A stretch of 64,000 nt of DNA from Mycoplasmopsis bovigenitalium (GCF_900660525.1 NZ_LR214970.1:248001-312000), one strand, 5' to 3'; numbered from the stretch's first letter, positions 27,644-38,560 are shown. Notes: generated by a model not told the origin, from the sequence alone. Numbers and translations are program-made.

Positions 27644-27949
27644 ATGGCAAAATTTGAAAGAGACCCAATAACATGTCAAGAAAGAATCAATAAGAGAAGG
27701 GAATTGCTTGCAAAATTACATGAAGAAAATTTACAAATTCTAATTGATCCATCTAAACAATCTGAATTCATTGATGAAATGGCTGAAAAAGATTGCAATC
27801 ATCCTGAGTGTTTATTAAATAAAAAAGTAATTACTGTAGAAGAAAAATCTAAGATAAAATTTTACAATTTCATCACAATTCTTTTTTGCTTAATAACAAT
27901 TTTTATGTTGACAATTTTAGCAGTGTTTATAGGCAGAGTAGGTAATTAG
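27644..27949 (+). CDS. Small single-pass membrane protein upstream of the diadenylate cyclase
   Basis: 101 residues. A charged N-terminal 75 residues (with CQERINKRRELL and a DCNHPEC cluster of Cys and His) followed by one membrane helix at about 76-98 and a short tail. Start ATG 27644 is preceded by an excellent AGGAGGG; the longer start at 27626 has none. It ends 1 bp before the diadenylate cyclase ATG, so the two are translationally linked. No family recognised; a partner or regulator of the cyclase is a guess from adjacency. Confidence 0.65.
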   Translation: MAKFERDPITCQERINKRRELLAKLHEENLQILIDPSKQSEFIDEMAEKDCNHPECLLNKKVITVEEKSKIKFYNFITILFCLITIFMLTILAVFIGRVGN

Positions 27950-27950
27950 T

Positions 27951-28520
27951 ATGAATGAATTGTTAATACCCATTTTAGTTATAGTTTCATTGATTTTACT
28001 ATTGAATTTGCTTCCAAAAATTATTCTATTTTCGAAAAGTAAATTTGTAAAAAAACGTTTTGAAAAACTTGGAAGTAGTACACAAATTAGATTAATAAAT
28101 CAATTGAGAGAGGCAGTGGAACATTTTTCAAAAAATAAGGTTGGAGCCTTAATTACTATTGAAAACACTGATAATCTTGATAGTTTAAGAACTGATGGAA
28201 TAATTTTGAATGCAGATATTAGTTCCTCTTTACTAATTTCGGTTTTCAACAAGGAATCACCCTTGCATGATGGAGCTGTTATTATTCGAAATAATAAAAT
28301 TTATTACGCCGCAACATTTTATAAAATTTCAAAAAAATCAATTGACAACCAATATGGAGCACGCCACAGAGCAGCAATGGGCATAAGTGAAGTTTGCGAT
28401 GCTTTAACTATAATTGTTAGTGAAGAAACTGGCGAAGTTAAATTTGTTAAAAATGGAACCTTTTTTAAAATAAGAGTTGAACAGTTTCAAGAGCAATTAA
28501 TTAAGTACTTAAAGGACTAA
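27951..28520 (+). CDS. Diadenylate cyclase, CdaM-like (single-helix DAC protein)
   Basis: 189 residues. Synthesises c-di-AMP from two ATP at the membrane. One N-terminal helix (about 5-24), a coiled linker, then a DisA_N/DAC domain with SPLHDGAVII (DGA at 107-109) and YGARHRAAMG (RHR at 138-140), both essential motifs. The single helix instead of three is the CdaM layout described for Mycoplasma pneumoniae. Downstream of the small membrane protein and 1 bp before mgtE. c-di-AMP controls K+ and osmolyte transport in Firmicutes and mollicutes; a link to magnesium is suggested here only by gene order. Confidence 0.9.
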   Translation: MNELLIPILVIVSLILLLNLLPKIILFSKSKFVKKRFEKLGSSTQIRLINQLREAVEHFSKNKVGALITIENTDNLDSLRTDGIILNADISSSLLISVFNKESPLHDGAVIIRNNKIYYAATFYKISKKSIDNQYGARHRAAMGISEVCDALTIIVSEETGEVKFVKNGTFFKIRVEQFQEQLIKYLKD

Positions 28521-28521
28521 A

Positions 28522-29967
28522 ATGAATAATAATGAATTGGATACGTCAAATATTTCCCAGAAAATTAAAGACGTAGTAAACAAAAAAAATATCAAGGATG
28601 CACGTGAACTTATTGATGAATTTCACCATGCTGACATTGCATATGCACTTGCAGAAGTTTCAAAAGATGAGCAACTAACATTCTTAAGATTAATTAAAAC
28701 TGCTGACGCAGCTGAAGTATTTTCATATTTAGAAACAGAACAGCAAACTGAATTAGCACTTTCATTCACTGAAGAATGGGGAATGAAACTATTGCAAGAA
28801 TTGCAAAGTGATGAACTTGCAGATGTTCTTGATGAATTGCCAGCAAATGTCACCAGTAAAATAATTGCATACACGCCTCAAGAAAAAAGAAATGAGATAA
28901 ACAAAATTCTTTCATATGCTGAAGATGAGGTTGGAAGTATTATGAGTATTGATATTTCTTCAATACAAAATGAATACACTTGTGAACAAGCTTTATACAA
29001 AATCCGAAGAGACTATTCAAAGAAAAATGCTGAATTAGTTCACTATTATTATGTTGTTAGCCCAACTCAAAAATTACTTGGCGCTTTAACCCTAGAAGAA
29101 ATAGTGTTTGCAAAACCAAACGCTAAAATTGATGATATATATTCTCCTGTAAAATCACTTAAGGCAAATGACAAACAAGAAATCGCTGCAAAAATTTTTA
29201 GTGAATATGATATGTCAGTTTTACCAGTTACAAATCAGGATGATAGACTAATTGGTATGATAACAAGCGATGATGTCATTGATGTTATTCATGAAGCTGC
29301 AACAGAAGATATATACAAAATGGCAGGTATCAACCCCGACACCGCTGATGCTGATGACTATTTAAAAACGCCTTGATATTCTTTATTAAAAAGCCGTATA
29401 TTATGAGGTTTGTTAATTCTTCTTTTCTCAACTGTTATTGAAATTGTTTCATATTTCTTAATTCAACAAATATCCCCATTATTAAGTCAAACAAATAAAA
29501 TCATTGCACCATTGTTAATTTCGTTAATTGTATTTATACCAACTGTAAGTACAGCAATAAGGAATGGTTCAACGCAAACTAATATAACCATCAAAAGAGC
29601 ACTCACACTTGATAATATTAAAACAAAGAATTTTGGTAAAGTTGTTTTAAAAGAAGCACTTGCCGGATTTGCAATGGGTATTTGTTTGGCTGCTGTAAAT
29701 CTTGGGAAATTATCAATATTTTTAGCAGCAACAAATGATTTAATGAATAATTCCAAAGATGCTTGACTAGCAATAGCATCTGTATCAATTGCTCTAGTTA
29801 TTGGCCTAACATTATCACAAATAATGTCAGCTCTTGTGCCAATGGTTTACGTAAAACTTAAAAAAGACCCCTCAAACTCATCACTTGTATTAATACAATC
29901 ATTATCTGAATTAATTTCAGTTTCATTGGCGTTTTCGTTTATGCTAATGCTTATTACAATTTTTTAA
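28522..29967 (+). CDS. mgtE: Magnesium transporter MgtE
   Basis: 481 residues, channel-type Mg2+ transporter. N-terminal helical MgtE_N domain (ELIDEFHHADIAYAL..., LQSDELADVLDELP), two CBS repeats (MSIDISSIQNEYTCEQAL and DIYSPVKSLKANDKQE ... TSDDVIDVI), the connecting plug helix, and five C-terminal membrane helices with the family pore segment around GLTLSQIMSALVP. UGA at 29374, 29401 and 29763 are Trp. Follows the diadenylate cyclase by one base and ends at a hairpin terminator. Confidence 0.95.
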
Positions 29968-29990
29968 ACGCTATATTTAGCGTTTTTTAT
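29966..29990 (+). terminator. Terminator of the cdaM-mgtE operon
   Basis: AAACGCTA / TAGCGTTT stem with a four-base loop and a T run, starting within the mgtE stop codon. Confidence 0.85.
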
Positions 29991-30014
29991 TCATTTTTCA
30001 ATTGAATTGGTAAA
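29988..30014 (+). repeat. 27-bp intergenic repeat, copy 1
   Basis: Exact match to 38407-38433, same orientation. Core TTTTTCAATTGAATTGG contains the palindrome TTCAATTGAA. It lies between the mgtE terminator and asnS. Confidence 0.7.
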
Positions 30015-30133
30015 AATGTTATCTAAGAAAATTTTCATATAATATTGAAATATTAAATATTTGTTATAATTTCAAATTATTAAAGTAATTATTAAATTAT
30101 TAATAATTAATCTAGACATATAATGGAGGAATT

Positions 30134-31492
30134 ATGCAACCTACAATAAAAAATTTATACAAAAATATTTCATTTTTTGCTAATAAAAATGTAACTATAA
30201 AAGGTTGGGTATCAGCAAATAGAGGGAATAAAAAAATTCGTTTTATTGAAATTAATGATGGTTCAAGTATTCTAAATTTACAAGTCACATTAAAAGGCGA
30301 CAATTTTAACTTTGATACACTAGACCAAATTCATTTAGGTGCCGCAGTTAAAGCTACTGGACAAATAATTTTAACCCCAAGTGCAAAACAAGAATTCGAA
30401 TTAATAGCTCAAGAATTTGAACTTTTAAGAGATACTGACCTAGATTATCCTATCCAAAAACAGTCAATAAATCTAGAAACACTTAGAGAAATCCCACATT
30501 TGAGACATAGAACAAGTCTACTAAGAGCAGTTATGTTGATACGTTCAACTTTAGCTCAGGAAGTTCATAATTATTTTGCTGAAAAACAATTCCTTTTATT
30601 TCACGCCCCAATAATCACAAGTAATGATGGAGAGGGAGCTGGAGAAACTTTTGAAGTAAATGACTCAAATTCAAAAAGTCCATTTTTCGGTGCTAATAAA
30701 AAAGCAACACTGGGCGTGACAGGACAATTGCATGCCGAAAGCTATGCAATTGGATTTAAGAATGTTTATACTTTTTCTCCAACATTCAGGGCAGAGCACT
30801 CAAATACAAAAAAACATGCCGCAGAGTTTTGAATGATTGAACCTGAAGTTGCATTTGCAAACTTATTTGACATTATTGAGTTAGCTGATGATTTTTTAAA
30901 AACAATAATCAAAAGAACAATTGAAAAACACCCTGAAGAATTTGACTTTTTAATTAAAAATGTTGATAATGAATTGATGAATAATTTGCAAGCATTTTTA
31001 AATAAAAAACTTGCAATAATTGACTATAAAGACGCCCTTGCCGAATTAGAAAAAGTTAAGGACCAATTTGAGGAAAAAAATATTCATTTTGGTCTTGACT
31101 TTGGCACAGAACATGAAAAATATCTAGCATCTGAAGTTGCGAAAGGTCCTGTAGCGGTTATAAATTTTCCTAAAAAATTCAAAGCTTTTTACATGCACCA
31201 AAATGATGATGGCGAAACTGTTGCTTCATTTGACTTGTTAGTTCCTGGAATTGGTGAATTAGTAGGTGGAAGTCAACGTGAAGTTAATTATCATAAACTA
31301 TTAGATAGAGCACTAGAAGTTGGTATTTCTCAAGAAGAATTACAATGATATTTAGACTTAAGGCGTTTTGGGGATGCTGGTTCAAGTGGTTTTGGTGTAG
31401 GTTTTGAGCGTTTAGTTATGTATGTAACCGGTATCGATAATATTCGCGATTCAATTCCTTATCCTAGAACATCTGGAAATATAAAAATGTAG
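30134..31492 (+). CDS. asnS: Asparaginyl-tRNA synthetase
   Basis: 452 residues, class IIb synthetase charging tRNA-Asn. N-terminal OB-fold ([24 protein letters not shown]), motif 2 with [22 protein letters not shown], and motif 3 [15 protein letters not shown]. The AsnRS pattern ([34 protein letters not shown]) separates it from AspRS. UGA codons at 30831 and 31347 are Trp. ATGGAGGAATT precedes the start. First gene of a long operon with the glycosyltransferase 7 bp downstream. Confidence 0.96.
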
Positions 31493-31499
31493 GAGAAAA

Positions 31500-32513
31500 A
31501 TGAAATTAACAATTATTGTACCTTCAATAACAACTGGAGATCAACTTAGATACGTATTCAAACAGTTGCAAGAACAAAACAACCAGGATTTTGAAATTAT
31601 TTTTGCTATAACTAAGGCAAGCAAAAAAATGCATCCTTTAATCCAGGAAATTTCTGGCTTTTTTGGCTCAAGATTAAAAATTATTTTTAACACAAAGAGA
31701 AAAAGTATTCAAAGTGATGTAATAAATGCTTTTCGTTTAGTTAAAAATAACTATGTCTATGTTTTAAATTCAGATGCAGAAATTAAAGAGAATTTTGTAA
31801 AGAAAATTACTTCAAAATTAGACGAAAATCAACCTGACATATTAGAATTTAGACCAAACTTAAAAGGTTCAATTAAGTGAAAACCAAATCCAAGAATCAA
31901 GAGTGACGAACTGTTCAAAATAAAAACTAATCCAGAATATGTAGCCTACTCTTTTCCATTTTTATTCAACAAAGTATTCAAAAAATCGCTTATCGATAAT
32001 TTTACAAAATATCGTTCAAAAGAAATTAATGACTCAAAATTCGGTATTGAATTACTTTACATACTTTTAATTAATTCTACTTCTTATTTATATTGAAATG
32101 AGTCAATGTGCAAAGAATTTATATCATCAGAAATATGATTTTCACCATCAAACTTTATCTCACAATTCCGCGCGGTTGAAACTTATTTAGAATCACATAA
32201 TATTTATTTAAAACATGAATTGGATTATGCTCAAATTTACTTTTTGCACATTGTATTAGCTGGTTTTATTAACACTTGAGATTTTGGTGTATTTAAAATC
32301 TTTACTTATTTATTAAAATCAAAAAACATTTTCAGTGAAACACGTGCTCAAAAATTCTTAGCTGATTTGCACAAATACTTATCAAAAATTCATACAGAAA
32401 ATCGACAATTTTTTAATTCAAATATTTATATAAATAAACCTACTAAGGAAGCTGAATATTTAAGATGATTGCCTGAATTGAAAAAATTTGAACCTGTTTA
32501 TAAAAGCTTATAA
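31500..32513 (+). CDS. Family 2 glycosyltransferase-like protein
   Basis: 337 residues. GT-A fold start KLTIIVPSITTGDQLRYVF..., then NNQDFEIIFAI, and NNYVYVLNSDAEIKENFV where SDAE takes the place of the usual DxD. The C-terminal half is helical and not recognisable to me. UGA Trp codons at 31878 and several later. Preceded by TAGGAGAAAA overlapping the asnS stop. Predicted to move a sugar to a lipid or protein acceptor; with the RDD membrane protein immediately behind (TAATG overlap) it may act at the membrane. The family call is good, the substrate unknown. Confidence 0.75.
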
Positions 32514-33163
32514 TGTTATTACATAAAAACTCATCATTTTTTAGACGATTTTTAGCTAATTCAATTGATTTTGCAGTGTTTTCGTCAATTATTATGATTG
32601 TATACAAACTTTTTAATTTCAATCTTCAAATTACAATGAGCAAATGATATTTATTCTTATCAATTAATTTAGTCATTTGTTTTATTTTATTTATTATTTT
32701 TCCTTGAATATTTAATTTAAGGACAATTGGCGTTTTTTTAACCAGACTACAAATTTTACAAACTAAAAATAGCAACTATTTTGCTCAGTTATTTAAAAAT
32801 GCATTTCCTTCATTTTGATTTTATACATTACTAACTATTTTGTTTTTATGTTTTATTAAGCCTAATGAAATCGCCAATTTACACAATTTAGTAAATAATA
32901 TTAATGAGCAACCGTGAAACATTAAATTTTTAACAAGGCTAATTTCATCAATTGTTAGTCTTTGAACATTAATAAATTTATTGAACTATATGCTTATATT
33001 TATTTCAAAAAATAAACTAAGCTTATATGAAAGAGCATTTAATTACCGGATTGTATTGATGAAGCATTTCACATTAACAGAAAAAATGAGCGCATTCAAA
33101 CTAGTTCCTTACACTGTTAAATCACCAGAGATAATTTTTATAAAGGAGAATCATGGCGAGTAA
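32513..33163 (+). CDS. RDD family membrane protein
   Basis: 216 residues. N-terminal FFRRFLANSIDFAVFSS carries the Arg and Asp of the RDD family, with membrane segments at about 17-37, 46-68, 100-118 and 140-165. The ATG overlaps the glycosyltransferase stop by one base and its own stop overlaps pcrA by 11 bp. Rich in UGA Trp codons, which is why only its end is visible with the standard code. Some RDD proteins are ion exchangers; no role can be assigned here. Confidence 0.72.
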
Positions 33164-35351
33164 ATTAGATTTAATTATGTCACAATTAAATACAGAACAA
33201 AAAGAGGCTCTTTTATATTTTGATGGACCTTTGCGCATAATTGCAGGTGCCGGATCAGGAAAAACACGTGTTTTAACTCGTAAAATTGCTTATCTTATCA
33301 ATATTTTAGGTATTGCGCCAAGTCAAATTTTAGCCCTTACATTCACAAATAAAGCAGCAAATGAGATGACACAACGTATCGTTCAATATACACAAAACAA
33401 TATTGAAAAATCTCAGGTCTCAACATTTCATACTCTTTGTTCTAGAATACTTAGAAAAGAAGCAATACATCTAAATCTTGACAATGATTTTCAAATAATT
33501 GATGCTACAGACCAGCGCTCAATTATTAAAAATATCTTAAAATCAATTAGTAATGGCGAAGATATTGACAATATTGATTCAAATATCAATGAAATTTTGA
33601 CTTATATTTCCCTTGCAAAAAATAAATCATTCAATGAACAAGACCTAGTAAATGAACTAAATGAAGAATTCCCAGATCAATTAGATGCTAACAAACTAGT
33701 TGGAGTAGTATTTAGTAAATATAACAAACATTTGCTTGAACAAAATAGCCTCGATTTTGATGATTTACTAGTTAAAGTTCATGAATTATTTTCAAACAAT
33801 CCTGAAATAGCAAACTTATGAGCTAAAAAATATTCTTACATTATGGTTGATGAATTCCAAGACACATCAAGAATTATGTATGATATTGTTAAATTTTTAA
33901 CCACACCTTCAACACAATTAACTATTGTTGGTGACCCGGACCAAACAATTTACACTTGAAGAGGTGCAGACGTAAATTTAATTTTGAATTTTGATAAAGA
34001 TTACAAAAACACAAAAACAGTTATTCTAAACGAAAACTATCGTTCAACTCAAAAAATTTTGGACGCAGCAAACAACTTAATAAAACACAACAAAAATCGT
34101 TTCCACAAAGATTTAATCACTGAAAATGAAGATGGCGATGATATTCAATATTCACACGCTTTTAGCAATGAAGCAGAGGCGCGTTGAATAGTTCAAAATA
34201 TCAACAAACTTAAAAAACAAAAAATCCAACTTAAAAACATAGCAATTTTTTATCGTTCAACTTATTATTCACGAGCAATTGAAGAAGAATTAATCAAAGA
34301 AAATATTAATCACAAAATTTTTAACGGACTAAAATTTTATCAACGTAAAGAAGTAAAAGATGCTCTTTCATATTTAAGATTAATATATGATGGACTTGAT
34401 TTAGCGCTTTCTCGCATAATCAACACACCTGCGCGCAAAATTGGTACTCAAACACTACTTACATTACAAAAATTCGCTGAGGAAAAGAATTTAAATCTTT
34501 GAAAAACCATTAATAAACATTTAAAAGATTTGCCCGTTACAAAAGAAGTTAAGAAAAATCTTGTTGATTTAATTAATGCTGTTAATTATCATCGTGCAGC
34601 CCTAAAATCAAATAATATTCACATAGTTCTTGAAAAATTCCTTTCAAAAATCGGCTATTTTGATTACATAAATAACGATGTTGCTCTTAAAGGGACTGGA
34701 AAAGACAACCTTTATGAACTTATTAGGTCAATTAAAACCTGAGAAGAAAATAATCCAAGCAAAACTATTAAAGACTATCTTGAATTTGTTTCTTTAGCGT
34801 CTGCAACAGATGAAACAGACAACTCAACAAATTATGTAACTTTAATGACTGTTCACTCTGCAAAAGGATTGGAATTTGACAATGTTTTTCTTGTTGGGAT
34901 GTCAGAAAATGTTTTCCCAACAAGAAAATCGTTAGAAAAACAAAAAGAAGAATACATTGAAGAAGAACGCCGACTAGCCTATGTTGCAATTACACGTGCT
35001 AAACATAGATTATTTATTTCCGACTCTAGAGGTACATTAATCGGTACTCATATTGACAAAAAACCATCAAGATTTATAAAAGAAACTGGCATTGATATCA
35101 ATAAATATATCCTTCAAAAAGCGTCAATTTCCACAAATCTTGATGATTTAACAAATCAAAAACAAATAAAAGAGCTAAATAGATCAATGGTTCCTGGAGA
35201 TATAATTTCACACACTCATTTTGGCGAAGGAACAGTTATTGAGGTTAATGGCGATACAATAGTTGTGCTATTTGCTGCTAGTCCTACTGAAAAAACTCTA
35301 TCTAAAAACCACCCATCAATTCGTTTGTTACGAGAAGAAATGGATAATTAA
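33153..35351 (+). CDS. pcrA: ATP-dependent DNA helicase PcrA/UvrD
   Basis: 732 residues, superfamily 1A 3'-5' helicase for repair and replication restart. Q motif NTEQKEAL, motif I AGAGSGKTRVLT, motif Ia LTFTNKAANEM, motif II DEFQDTS, motif III VVGDPDQTIYTWRGAD (with a UGA Trp), motif IV NYRST, motif V TVHSAKGLEFDNVFLVG, motif VI YVAITRAK. A short C-terminal tail with GDIISHTHFGEGTVIEV resembles the PcrA Tudor-like domain that contacts RNA polymerase. AAGGAGAATC precedes the ATG. TAATG overlap with the next gene. Confidence 0.95.
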
Positions 35352-36907
35352 TGGAAGAAATAATCTTATTAGTTGCAGTATTATTCATACTATTTTTATC
35401 ATTTTCACTATTAATTTCAGGCATAATAATGCACGTAATTAGTCTTAAATCTAACAGATTTATTGCTGTTTTTAAGTTAGACAGTAAAGAAAAATGGGTA
35501 ATGAAAGTTAGTGAAGATGATCTTAGTTCGTCATTATCATTGAATTTTTCAACTCAAAAAGTTTCTAAAAATAAGTTTTACAAAATAAATGATTTTTTAT
35601 CTCTTTTTGACAAAAAAACTGCCAGCGATATTCAAAAAATCATTGAAGAAAATAAATTTCAAAAAAGATATAGTTTAACTGGAGCTCTTAATCCATCAAA
35701 AAAGGAAAAATTAATAAAGTCGCTACTATTTATTAAAAAAATTAAAAAAGACAAATTATTCATAAGAATTTATGGAAAGAATGATGACAATTCATTTTAT
35801 ATCTCATTAAGCGCTTATGAACAAATAAAGAAAAAATCGCAAAACTATGATATTTTGACTGATGCGAACGCCATTATAAAAACAAATACTAAAAATAGTT
35901 TTCAATCAATTGTTTTTCCATTGAAATTAACCAATGTATCAGCAATGAGCGAGTCATCTCAAATCGATAAAGTCATTCAAATTTTAAATTTAGATCAAAC
36001 AAAATGAATCAAACTTAAATATGGTGCGTTAATGTTTCTAATTTATAAAGAAGCATTTAGTGGTTTTAGTATTAATAAAATTAAAGAAAAAATTTCTAAC
36101 TATAATAACAGTTTTGAAAAAGCGTTGCAATTTTGTCCGGTTATTTTTGTAAGCTCAAAATATCCAAATTCATTAGACAATTTCAATAAAATTTATCATT
36201 TTAGTCTAAACAAGTTGTCAAATTTAAGTCAACAATCTCATTTTATAATTAATGTAGATAATTTAGACATAGAACAGCAAAATTTTTCAATAAAAATTGA
36301 AGATTTTAACAAGAAAATTAAGTCATCAAGTTTTATTATTGAGTTTTCACAAATTAAAAAACTAAAAAATGATAGTTTACCATCCAGTTCATCAATAGTT
36401 CTAGGCAAGGTTGCGGGTATTGATTCTGATGATTTAAATTTGATACTGAATTTTGATTTTTACAAATCCGAGTTTTTTCATAAAATTAACCTATTTCAAT
36501 ATAGTTTAGAGAATAAAAGTAAAAAAATATTGTTGCACACTACTGAATATAATTTATGAAAATACAGCAGTGAATATAATTTGGATAATGTGCTTTTCAT
36601 TATTAGACCGCATGCTAAATATCTTGATATTGCCCTTCTTAACGAAGTTTTAATAACAAATCCAAAATTAAATATTGGAATTTATGTGAATGAGATAACT
36701 CCCAAATTAATTGAATTTATATTAAGGTCGAAAATTAAATACTTTGTTATAGCCTCAAATTTGACACGAAATATCAATGAAGAAACAGAAAAATTTATTC
36801 ACTTGTTCAATTTTGTTTCAAATATAAGTAAGAAAAATAAACCAATTATTATTTGAGAAAACTTGCCAAAAAATATCAATAATGAACAAATAGAAAGATT
36901 AAATATA
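35351..36907 (+). CDS. Membrane-anchored protein of unknown function, possible degenerate EAL-like C-terminus
   Basis: 518 residues. One N-terminal membrane helix (about 4-31), then a mostly soluble cytoplasmic part. No family recognised with certainty. The last 110 residues run VLFIIRPHAKYLDIALL, LNIGIYVNE, FILRSKIKYFVIASNL, IHLFNFVSNISKKNKPIII and WENLPKNINNEQIERL; the spacing of these strands and helices recalls the second half of EAL domains, but the catalytic EAL Glu and metal ligands are absent. The ATG overlaps the pcrA stop (TAATG); UGA at 36005, 36557 and 36854 are Trp; true stop TAA 36905. DegV follows 46 bp on. Confidence 0.6.
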
Positions 36908-36953
36908 AACTATAATTACAATAACCAATACACACTTTAAAAAAGGAGAAATT

Positions 36954-37832
36954 ATGAGTAAAAATATCGGAATTATTTTAGACTCTTTTTCTTGTATATC
37001 TGAAAAAGACGCTGCTTCGCTTGATTTAGGATTTATACCATTAATTGCTGAAATAGATGGCGAACCTATATTGGATGGCGTTGATAAAGATCGTTTTGAA
37101 ATGCTTGAACTGATTTCTAAATCAAATAATTTAAAAACATCTCTACCTTTCTTATCTACTTTTGAAAAAGTGTTTGAACAATTCTGCAAAAAATACGATT
37201 ATGTTATTTTTCTTCCTATTTCTTCATTTTTATCTTCAACATATAATGCTGCACTTACTTTTAAGGATACTTATCCTAATTTACGTGTTATTGATACATC
37301 TTTTGTTGGACAGCAAATGCTTGATGTTGCAAAATACGCCAAAATTCACTTTGAAAAATTTCAAGACATTGACAAATTAATAGAATCAATTAAAGATATT
37401 GAATCTAGATCAACCACATACATTATCCCCAAAGATATAAACTATGTAATTAAAGGCGGTAGAGTGAGTTCATTTAAAAAATTCTTACTTTCTGCACTAT
37501 CAAAAATCAATTTATGTCCATATATTAAATTTGACAAAAATGGTACAAGTACTGGTGGCATTGGTCGTGGTTTAAAAGGGGCATTTAAGCAAATTCTTAA
37601 TAAATTAGCAGACAAAGCAAACACAAAAATTATTGATATTCAAAAAGACTATAAAATTTACAATATTAATGGAATTGATAAAGAATTCAACAAATTATCA
37701 CATGATTTTTTTGCTGAAAACAAGATTTTATTTGATGACATAAAACTTAATTCTTCATGTATTGCAATTCATACCGGTCCTGAAGCACAGAGTTTCACAG
37801 TGATGCCTGACATTTTAAAAAGCATAAAATAA
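36954..37832 (+). CDS. DegV family fatty-acid-binding protein (FakB type)
   Basis: 292 residues. IGIILDSFSCISEKDAASL at the N-terminus, FLPISSFLSSTYNAA, RVIDTSFVGQQML, INYVIKGGRVSSFKKFLLSAL and AIHTGPEAQSFTV follow the DegV pattern, whose members bind a fatty acid for phosphorylation by FakA. Preceded by AAAAAGGAGAAATT. Last gene of the asnS-to-degV run, followed by a terminator. A role in incorporating host fatty acids into phospholipid is known for the family; the FakA partner is not in this window. Confidence 0.9.
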   Translation: MSKNIGIILDSFSCISEKDAASLDLGFIPLIAEIDGEPILDGVDKDRFEMLELISKSNNLKTSLPFLSTFEKVFEQFCKKYDYVIFLPISSFLSSTYNAALTFKDTYPNLRVIDTSFVGQQMLDVAKYAKIHFEKFQDIDKLIESIKDIESRSTTYIIPKDINYVIKGGRVSSFKKFLLSALSKINLCPYIKFDKNGTSTGGIGRGLKGAFKQILNKLADKANTKIIDIQKDYKIYNINGIDKEFNKLSHDFFAENKILFDDIKLNSSCIAIHTGPEAQSFTVMPDILKSIK

Positions 37833-37853
37833 ACTCCGCTTGGAGTTTTTTTA
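37831..37853 (+). terminator. Terminator of the asnS-degV operon
   Basis: AAACTCC / GGAGTTT stem, loop GCTT, followed by T, starting at the degV stop codon and touching the end of the convergent gene. Confidence 0.85.
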
Positions 37854-38330
37854 TGCTGCTTGGGCGCAGTTATTTTGCGCTTTCTGGGATTTTTGAATGA
37901 CAATAAGTTTTGGTAAATCTAAAGTATCTTGCAATTTTGCAGTCAACTTATCAACCAATTTAATTTGATCATTAATCCCAATAAAAGGCAACGAATCAAT
38001 TTTGTCTACTTCATCTAATTTGCTAATGATTTCGCCATATTTAATTTTAAAAATTTTTGATAATTTAATACCTTTTGCAAGATTGATTTTTTCAAATTTC
38101 CCGCTCTTCAATACTCCTTCATCAGGGTTGAAAGGCAATATGTCCTTGTTGTTATATCCATCATTTAACTCCTTTACACATTCAATAAAATACACATATT
38201 CACCATCTTCCGCCACTAATACAATAACATCCGACTTTAAACTGCCTCCTTTTATCTTGTTGATAAAGTCGTTTTTTAATTTTATTGGCTTTAATACTGG
38301 TAATGTAATTAACATTTCTTTATTTTGCAC
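37851..38330 (-). CDS. Possible PemK/MazF-like protein, start uncertain
   Basis: 159 residues from a GTG at 38330. KSDVIVLVAEDGEYVYFIECVK, ILPFN and KINLAKGIKLSKIFKIKYGEI give a beta-strand succession reminiscent of the PemK/MazF SH3-like barrel, including a K.S..f.i..geI segment near the C-terminal half. The match is weak. The frame stays open to a TAA at 38385-38387 but offers no ATG, GTG or TTG before 38330, and neither the GTG nor the inner ATG (38315) has a clear ribosome site. No antitoxin gene is adjacent. Call it hypothetical if the fold is not confirmed. Confidence 0.5.
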   Translation of the reverse strand: MQNKEMLITLPVLKPIKLKNDFINKIKGGSLKSDVIVLVAEDGEYVYFIECVKELNDGYNNKDILPFNPDEGVLKSGKFEKINLAKGIKLSKIFKIKYGEIISKLDEVDKIDSLPFIGINDQIKLVDKLTAKLQDTLDLPKLIVIQKSQKAQNNCAQAA

Positions 38331-38406
38331 AGAATTATGATATTTTTTTATTGCCTTGTATTTTGCTATTTTTTTACTTTTTAGTTATCCACAAATTTGC
38401 TGTATA

Positions 38407-38433
38407 TATTCATTTTTCAATTGAATTGGTAAA
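38407..38433 (+). repeat. 27-bp intergenic repeat, copy 2
   Basis: Exact copy of 29988-30014 in a 230-bp gene-free stretch between the tsf terminator and the PemK-like gene. Confidence 0.7.
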
Positions 38434-38530
38434 TGGATGAATGTTAATAAATAATAATAAATCAATAATCATAAAATTAATAATTAAAATTTAGCATAAA
38501 TATATTGTTTAAATAGTTTGGCATCGCAAA

Positions 38531-38560
38531 AATATTAAAAAATATCCCATAAGGGATATT
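38531..38560 (-). terminator. Terminator of rpsB-tsf
   Basis: AATATCCC / GGGATATT stem with a four-base loop, then T-rich sequence on the minus strand, directly after the tsf stop. Confidence 0.85.

Noticed and set aside
29990..30133. Possible T-box leader upstream of asnS
   Set aside because: No T-box core sequence and no terminator-antiterminator hairpin is present in the 140-bp leader.
38385..38393. Perfect DnaA box TTATCCACA in the spacer between the PemK-like gene and tsf
   Set aside because: Only one box, no dnaA or dnaN nearby, no cluster and no A+T-rich repeat array; too little for an origin.
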